Part shown: in pieces, positions 5,609-9,588 of the stretch
How positions within the stretch are numbered: position 1 is the first letter of the stretch
Layout of the letters: each line of letters opens with the position of its first letter
Source: UBA4246 sp045113475
Lineage (GTDB): Bacteria > Bacillota > Clostridia > Christensenellales > Aristaeellaceae
Direction: 5' to 3'
Assembly (NCBI GenBank): GCA_045113475.1
Contig: JBGUIY010000199.1
Location: forward strand, 1 to 9,588
DNA length: 9,588 bases
Translations under genes and position numbers: made by a program
Notes under the pieces: model-generated
What the model was told of the DNA's origin: nothing
Seen by the model: the letters and a program-made list of their open reading frames with translations, nothing else
Database searches by the model: none

Positions 5609-5992
5609 TTAAAGTTTTTTGCCTGTTTTTTTCTGATAATCCTCCAGCGCGGACTTGATGGCTTCTTCCGCCAGCACACTGCAGTGCATTTTGTAGTCAG
5701 GCAGCCCGTCCAGGGCTTCCGCGACGGCTTTGTTCGTCAGCTTCATCGCGTCGGCCACGGGTTTTCCCTTGATCATTTCCGTGGCCATGGAACTGGAAGC
5801 GATGGCGCTGCCGCAGCCGAAGGTCTCAAACTTCACGTCCTGGATGACGTCGTCCTCGATCTTCAGGTACATCTTCATGATGTCCCCGCACTTGGCGTTG
5901 CCCACCTCCCCGATGCCATTGGCGTCCTCGATCACGCCGACGTTGCGCGGGTTCCGGAAATGATCCATCACTTTTTCGCTGTATAATGCCAT
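5609..5992 (-). CDS. iscU: Fe-S cluster assembly scaffold protein IscU/NifU N-terminal type
   Basis: A 127-residue scaffold on which [2Fe-2S] or [4Fe-4S] clusters are built before delivery to apoproteins. It begins MALYSEKVMDHFRNPRNVG, the usual start of this family. The three ligand cysteines are present: Cys35 in NAKCGD (with Asp37), Cys60 in FGCGSAIASSS and Cys104 in HCSV. The segment LPDYKMHCS corresponds to the LPPVKxHCS motif recognised by the HscA-type chaperone, but the PPV is altered, as is common in clostridial proteins. There is no C-terminal NifU domain. GAGGAGG precedes the ATG. The gene starts 13 bases after the iscS stop, so the two are translated from one transcript and the proteins act as a donor-acceptor pair. 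The stop is followed almost at once by the metY promoter. Confidence 0.96.
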   Translation of the reverse strand: MALYSEKVMDHFRNPRNVGVIEDANGIGEVGNAKCGDIMKMYLKIEDDVIQDVKFETFGCGSAIASSSMATEMIKGKPVADAMKLTNKAVAEALDGLPDYKMHCSVLAEEAIKSALEDYQKKTGKKL

Positions 5993-6005
5993 GACGACTG
6001 CCTCC

Positions 6006-7190
6006 TCACAGAATGAATTGTTTTTTGCCGGACATCAGGTCTCTCCAGATCGGGGAGAACCCGCGCAGGTACTGCACGACTTCGCCGACCGAGCGGATGA
6101 TCTCGTCCACTTCCGCTTCGGTGGTTTCCTCGCTGATGCTCAGCCGCAGCGAGCCGTGGGCCACGTCGTGCACCCGGCCGATGGCCAGCAGCACGTGGCT
6201 CGGATCCAGGGAGCCGGAGGTACAGGCGCTGCCGGAGGACGCCTGGATGCCCTTATCGTCCAGCAGCAGCAGCAGAGATTCGCCCTCGATGCCCTCAAAG
6301 CAGAAGTTCACGTTCCCCGGCAGCCGCCGCTGCGCGTCCCCGTTCAGGGCCGAATGGGGGATCTGCCTGAGGCCCGCGATCAGCCGGTCCCTGAGCTTTG
6401 CCACACGCGCGGCGTTGGCGGCCATATTCGCCTGCGCTTCTTTCAGCGCTGCCGCCATGGCGGCGATGCCGGGCACGTTTTCCGTACCGGCACGCCTGCC
6501 CCGCTCCTGCGCGCCGCCCTCGATCAGGTTCGTGAGCCGGATACCCTTCCGCGCGTAGAGGAAGCCGACGCCCTTCGGGCCGTGGAACTTGTGGGCGGAC
6601 GCGGACAGCATGTCCACCATGTCCTCCGCCACGTTCACCGGGATATGCCCGACGGCCTGCACGGCGTCCGTATGGAACAGCACGTTTTTCGCCCGGCACA
6701 CGGCCCCGATCTCACGGATGGGCTGGATCGTGCCGATCTCGTTGTTCGCGTACATGACGGTCACCAGGCAGGTATCGTCCCGGATGGCGGCCTCCACCTC
6801 CGCGGGCACCACCAGGCCGTTTTCATGCACGTCCAGCAGGGTGACCTCAAAGCCCTCTTTCTTCAGCTTTTCCAGCGTATGCAGGACCGCGTGATGCTCG
6901 AAGGCGGACGAGACGATGTGCTTTTTACCCTTCTTCCTGCCCAGTTCCGCGGCGGACAGGATGGCCTGATTATCCGCCTCGCTGCCGCCCGATGTAAAGA
7001 CGATCTCCCGCGGTTCGGCGCCGATGGCGGCGGCCACGTCGCTCCGGGCCTGCTCCAGGATCTCTTTGGCCCTCTGTCCGTGTCCGTACAGGCTCGAGGG
7101 GTTCCCCCAGGCCTCCTTCATCAGGGACGTCATGGTATTTATCGCCGTATCGCTCATCCGGGTCGTGGCGGCATTGTCAGCGTAAATCAT
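6006..7190 (-). CDS. iscS: Cysteine desulfurase IscS/NifS
   Basis: A 394-residue PLP enzyme that removes sulfur from L-cysteine, leaving alanine and a persulfide on the active-site cysteine for transfer to IscU. It starts MIYADNAATT. TSGGSEADN (66-74) binds the cofactor phosphate, EHH (98-100) has the His that stacks on PLP, and DAVQAVG (175-181) has the Asp. Lys201 in SASAHKFHGPKG forms the Schiff base. RAGTENVPGIAAM (233-245) is conserved. The catalytic Cys323 sits in SSGSACTSG (318-326), a loop of the longer group I (IscS/NifS) type. ATG 7190 is preferred because AAAGGAG lies about 8 bases before it; an ATG at 7208 would add six residues but lies only about 8 bases after the predicted transcription start. 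No iscR, iscA, hscAB or fdx is present nearby. Confidence 0.96.
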   Translation of the reverse strand: MIYADNAATTRMSDTAINTMTSLMKEAWGNPSSLYGHGQRAKEILEQARSDVAAAIGAEPREIVFTSGGSEADNQAILSAAELGRKKGKKHIVSSAFEHHAVLHTLEKLKKEGFEVTLLDVHENGLVVPAEVEAAIRDDTCLVTVMYANNEIGTIQPIREIGAVCRAKNVLFHTDAVQAVGHIPVNVAEDMVDMLSASAHKFHGPKGVGFLYARKGIRLTNLIEGGAQERGRRAGTENVPGIAAMAAALKEAQANMAANAARVAKLRDRLIAGLRQIPHSALNGDAQRRLPGNVNFCFEGIEGESLLLLLDDKGIQASSGSACTSGSLDPSHVLLAIGRVHDVAHGSLRLSISEETTEAEVDEIIRSVGEVVQYLRGFSPIWRDLMSGKKQFIL

Positions 7191-7222
7191 CGCGTTGGCT
7201 CCTTTCATGTGATGACGACCGC

Positions 7223-7251
7223 ATTATAATACTATTTGTCTACTATGTCAA
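7223..7251 (-). promoter_or_regulatory. iscS-iscU promoter
   Basis: On the minus strand TTGACA (7251-7246), a 17-base spacer and TATAAT (7228-7223): a perfect consensus promoter. The predicted start is near 7216, about 26 bases before the iscS ATG. Confidence 0.92.
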
Positions 7252-7256
7252 TAGGT
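7232..7256. promoter_or_regulatory. Candidate operator, iscS copy
   Basis: Plus-strand CTACTATGTCAATAGGT (7240-7256) repeats the metY copy exactly. The dyad here is perfect in its ends: CTATT (7232-7236), 13 bases, AATAG (7250-7254). It overlaps the -35 box of a consensus promoter, so a bound protein would be expected to repress. Confidence 0.62.
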
Positions 7257-7300
7257 AATTAACGGTATACGCCGCCTTTGTTTTTCTGCTGCCATGCCCG

Positions 7301-7448
7301 GATACGGCCCGTATCAACAGGCGTCAGGCTTCAAAAGTACTGGCAAGCAGCACAGACAGCCGATCCGCGCGGAGGGATTGTACCTCCGTGCAGCAGAATT
7401 GTCCGGCCGTTCACAGCGGACGTTGTATTATAGAAGGAGGTATGCACC
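7301..7448 (+). promoter_or_regulatory. Structured leader with possible Shine-Dalgarno switch, upstream of the mini-gene
   Basis: Three short hairpins precede the mini-gene: GATACG-gcc-CGTATC (7301-7315), GGAGG/CCTCC (7371-7375 with 7383-7387) and GTCCG/CGGAC (7401-7405 with 7417-7421). TACCTCC (7381-7387) is also fully complementary to GGAGGTA (7436-7442), the ribosome binding site of the mini-gene, and two more G-U pairs extend this helix. The two pairings exclude each other, as in an anti-SD/anti-anti-SD switch. No convincing promoter was found: TATTAT at 7426-7431 is too close to the binding site to serve. Confidence 0.4.
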
Positions 7449-7523
7449 ATGGAAGAAGCCACGGAACTGGACATTGAAGAAATGGCAGTGATCTCAGGCG
7501 GTATGATCATCATCAACGATTGA
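7449..7523 (+). CDS. 24-residue peptide with double-glycine leader motif (candidate secreted or signalling peptide)
   Basis: The ORF has a near-perfect binding site, AAGGAGGT, 7 bases before ATG 7449, and ends at TGA 7521-7523, followed by its own terminator. The peptide is acidic and contains LDIEEMAVISGG. Counting back from the GG, Leu at -12, Asp at -11, Glu at -8, Met at -7 and Ile at -4 all fit the double-glycine leader consensus LSxxELxxIxGG, which C39 peptidase/ABC exporters cut. What remains after the GG is only MIIIND, six residues. That is very short for a bacteriocin and would suit a signalling peptide or a RiPP-like product. No exporter or modifying enzyme is in the window. The alternative is a non-secreted regulatory ORF. 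I do not recognise a named family. Confidence 0.6.
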   Translation: MEEATELDIEEMAVISGGMIIIND

Positions 7524-7547
7524 AACCGCTTTATAAATCGGTTCTTC

Positions 7548-7569
7548 GCCCCGGAAATCCGGGGCTTTT
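7548..7569 (+). terminator. Rho-independent terminator of the mini-gene
   Basis: GCCCCGG (7548-7554) pairs with CCGGGGC (7559-7565) around a 4-base loop, followed by TTTT. It lies 24 bases after the mini-gene stop, isolating it from the lipase-like gene downstream. Confidence 0.88.
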
Positions 7570-7663
7570 CTCATTGCTTCACCGATCCGTTCCTGCCGGA
7601 ACACACCAAGCTTTTTGCTGCCAGGACTGCCGGCACGGAAGCATTTATATGCCGAATACATGA

Positions 7664-7692
7664 TTGCTCTTGCCTGACGGCTGTGTTATAAT
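7664..7692 (+). promoter_or_regulatory. Promoter of the secreted hydrolase gene
   Basis: TTGCTC (7664-7669), a 17-base spacer and TATAAT (7687-7692), with TG one base before the -10 box (extended -10). A start near 7699 leaves a very short leader containing the GGGGGTGATC binding site. Confidence 0.85.
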
Positions 7693-7716
7693 GATTCCAA
7701 TATCGGGGGTGATCGG

Positions 7717-9588
7717 ATGTCTCTGAAATGTCGGGCGCTGCGCCGTTTTCTGTGCCTGCTGACCGCCTGCGTCCTGTCTGCCGCGGCGCTTTGCCTTCCC
7801 GCAGCCGGCGCCCGGGCTGAAAATATAAAACTGACCTGCATGTTCGCGGATGTCGGCATCGGCCGCGATCTGACCTGGTATTTCGACTATTCGGACAAGC
7901 TGTTCAGCCGGTCCGCGGAGGAATACCACCACGACCTGGCCCGGGTATCGCTGGGCCTGGCCCTGTCCGCCTTCCGGGAAAACATCAGCCATGATCCGGA
8001 CTTCATCGCGGACAACAACGTGATCGACTACCTGTCCGAGGCGGGCTTTTCCGACTTTGAAAGTACGGATTACGACCAGACGCCCTCCCTGCAGACGGTC
8101 GCCAGCGTTATCGGCTCGAAAAAAATGCGGGACGCGGAGGGCGAATTCACCCTGATCGCCGTGGGCATCTGCGGCGGCGGATATAAAAACGAATGGCTGT
8201 CCAACTTCTCGGTGGGCGACGGACTCCGCCACCTGGGCTTCAACCGCGCGGCCCAGAACGTGGAAGGCCGCATTCTGCTCTATATGACGAGCCGGCGCAT
8301 CACCGGCCGCATGAAGTTGTGGGTCACGGGCTACAGCCGCGCTGCCGCCATCTCCAATATCGTCGGCGCGGACATGACCGATTACGGGCCCTTCGGCGAG
8401 AAAAACACCTTCGTATACGCCTTCGCCACCCCGCGCACCACCCGGGAACTCGTCACGGAACCCTATACGAATATCTATAACATCGTCGGCAAGATGGACG
8501 TCGTGCCGATGGTGCCCCTGCCGGACTGGGGATTCCACCGTTACGGCACCGACCTGTATACCCCCGCCCAGGAGACGGACGTCGATTATCCCGCCCGTTT
8601 GGCGCGCGCCGGCAAAGCGTTCAGCAAACTGACCGGCATGGAGATATGGAACAATCCGGAGATCAACCACCGGCTGCACACCTTCGTGTCCTACCTGCTC
8701 AAGCTGTGTCCGGACACGGCGGTCTATACGAAGTACCTTGAGGACCACCTCAAAAACATGTGGACCAACCGGACCGTCATCGGCCTGACGGGCGGCCTGA
8801 TCTCCCTGCTGTCCAACGAAAACCTGATCACGGACGATAACCGCGATGAGGTGGACGCGCTGGTGAACCTGATCTTCAACATGGGCGTCAACCTGATCGC
8901 GCAGTCCGGCAGCATCCAGCTCAACTGGAACAGGCACTCCGGGCCCATCGCCAACCTCATGCACGAGCACCTTCCTTCCGTGTATCTGTCATGGATGTTT
9001 TCTTCCGACGATCCGGCGGAGATTTTTTCCGACAGGCTGAAATATCAGCGCATCATCGTCCAGGGCAATATCACGCTCTCCTGCTTCGATCAGGAGGGAC
9101 AGCCTTTCCGGACGATGGACGAGACCGGCAGCGTCACCGACAGCCCCATGGATCCCGCAGCGGAAACGCGGCCCTTTATGATGCGCAGCGCCCCGTACAG
9201 CGTCGTCATCGTGCCCGAGGACGCGCCGTATGACGTGGGCGAATCCACCCTGGAAGACGAAAAGGTGACCGTCAGCATCATCGATTTCGACCTGTCCACC
9301 CTGGACGTGCTGTCCGGTTTCCGCTTTTCACTGCTGCAGAAAAAGGGACTGAACACGAGTCTGGAAATCAACGCGCTGAAGCAGCTCCTTGATATGGGAC
9401 TGACCCTGAAGGAGGACGAACAGCCGACCTTCGAGGAACTCGAAGACGATGAGGTATGGATCGACGAGCTCGACCGGTTCGACACGAAGCTTCTGTACTC
9501 CACGCGCTTTGTCGAAAGCCTCGAAGCCGCCAACGTCTTCAACATTTCACGCATCGGGCTGCTGAATCTCATCATCATCACGCCCATC
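7717..9588 (+). CDS. Secreted lipase-like alpha/beta-hydrolase (3' end outside window)
   Basis: The frame is open from ATG 7717 to the right edge, at least 624 residues. GGGGG of the binding site lies 7 bases before the ATG. Residues 1-34 are a Sec signal peptide: basic start (KCRALRR), hydrophobic core, and a likely cut after ARA. The segment LWVTGYSRAAAISNIVGA (201-218) is a nucleophile elbow of lipase class 3 type, with Ser207 in GYSRA in place of GxSxG. YNIVGKMDVVPMVP gives a candidate Asp261, and NHRLHTFVSYL a candidate His (318 or 321), matching the order Ser-Asp-His. The later part (from about 440) is acidic, with SVVIVPEDAPYDVG and an EEL/EDDE-rich stretch near 585-595, and is not recognised. 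Substrate unknown; anchoring cannot be judged because the C-terminus is missing. Confidence 0.8.
   Translation, partial: MSLKCRALRRFLCLLTACVLSAAALCLPAAGARAENIKLTCMFADVGIGRDLTWYFDYSDKLFSRSAEEYHHDLARVSLGLALSAFRENISHDPDFIADNNVIDYLSEAGFSDFESTDYDQTPSLQTVASVIGSKKMRDAEGEFTLIAVGICGGGYKNEWLSNFSVGDGLRHLGFNRAAQNVEGRILLYMTSRRITGRMKLWVTGYSRAAAISNIVGADMTDYGPFGEKNTFVYAFATPRTTRELVTEPYTNIYNIVGKMDVVPMVPLPDWGFHRYGTDLYTPAQETDVDYPARLARAGKAFSKLTGMEIWNNPEINHRLHTFVSYLLKLCPDTAVYTKYLEDHLKNMWTNRTVIGLTGGLISLLSNENLITDDNRDEVDALVNLIFNMGVNLIAQSGSIQLNWNRHSGPIANLMHEHLPSVYLSWMFSSDDPAEIFSDRLKYQRIIVQGNITLSCFDQEGQPFRTMDETGSVTDSPMDPAAETRPFMMRSAPYSVVIVPEDAPYDVGESTLEDEKVTVSIIDFDLSTLDVLSGFRFSLLQKKGLNTSLEINALKQLLDMGLTLKEDEQPTFEELEDDEVWIDELDRFDTKLLYSTRFVESLEAANVFNISRIGLLNLIIITPI

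Noticed and set aside
5991..7229. Open plus-strand frame of 412 codons over iscS
   Set aside because: Its translation is low-complexity and rich in His, Gln and Arg, and it mirrors a clear cysteine desulfurase on the other strand.
7426..7431. TATTAT as -10 box of the mini-gene
   Set aside because: Transcription would start within the ribosome binding site, and no -35 box lies at 16-18 bases.
7294..7491. 65-codon plus-strand frame across the mini-gene leader
   Set aside because: No binding site, no domain, and it runs out of frame through the mini-gene, whose own frame has near-perfect signals.
7645..8970. Long open frame of 441 codons on the minus strand
   Set aside because: It is antisense to the secreted hydrolase gene, which has a promoter, binding site, signal peptide and catalytic motif. 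GC-rich codon use leaves the opposite strand open.

Overview
The window suggests a Gram-positive anaerobe of the class Clostridia (Bacillota), probably from the gut or rumen. This is an inference from several things: Shine-Dalgarno sites close to the AGGAGG consensus, TTGACA/TATAAT promoters with 17-bp spacers, short rho-independent terminators, a clostridial-type iscS-iscU pair beside metY-cysK, and fairly GC-rich coding DNA. No rRNA, tRNA or CRISPR array is visible.

Layout. (1) Positions 1-1986, plus strand: a tightly packed run of small-molecule-modifying enzymes, namely the C-terminal end of an AAC(6')-like acetyltransferase, a RimJ/RimL-type GNAT acetyltransferase, a Nudix hydrolase and a SAM-dependent methyltransferase. 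(2) Positions 1987-3004: a non-operonic island. It holds a large imperfect palindrome (arms around 2023-2053 and 2156-2187) and then a unit of about 600 bp (2289-2897), in which a small GIY-YIG nuclease gene with its own promoter lies between two inverted copies of a palindromic repeat. A bidirectional terminator closes the island. (3) Positions 3034-7256, minus strand: sulfur and Fe-S genes in the transcription order iscS, iscU, then metY, cysK. Each pair has its own promoter. The two promoters share an identical 17-bp sequence that covers the -35 box, so one regulator probably controls both. The metY promoter is followed by a leader of about 300 nt with a 35-codon leader ORF, two hairpins, a terminator and a competing hairpin, which has the look of an attenuator. 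(4) Positions 7257-7569, plus strand: a structured leader and a 24-codon mini-gene with a near-perfect ribosome binding site and its own terminator. The peptide fits the double-glycine leader consensus and has a six-residue tail. (5) From 7664 to the right edge, plus strand: a strong extended -10 promoter and a secreted serine-hydrolase (lipase-like) gene cut off by the window end.

How the genes work together. MetY and CysK incorporate sulfide into homocysteine and cysteine. IscS takes sulfur from cysteine and passes it to the IscU scaffold for Fe-S cluster assembly. The shared operator would couple cysteine supply to cluster demand. The best candidates for something undescribed are the mini-gene with its possible RNA switch, the metY leader, and the repeat-flanked GIY-YIG unit.
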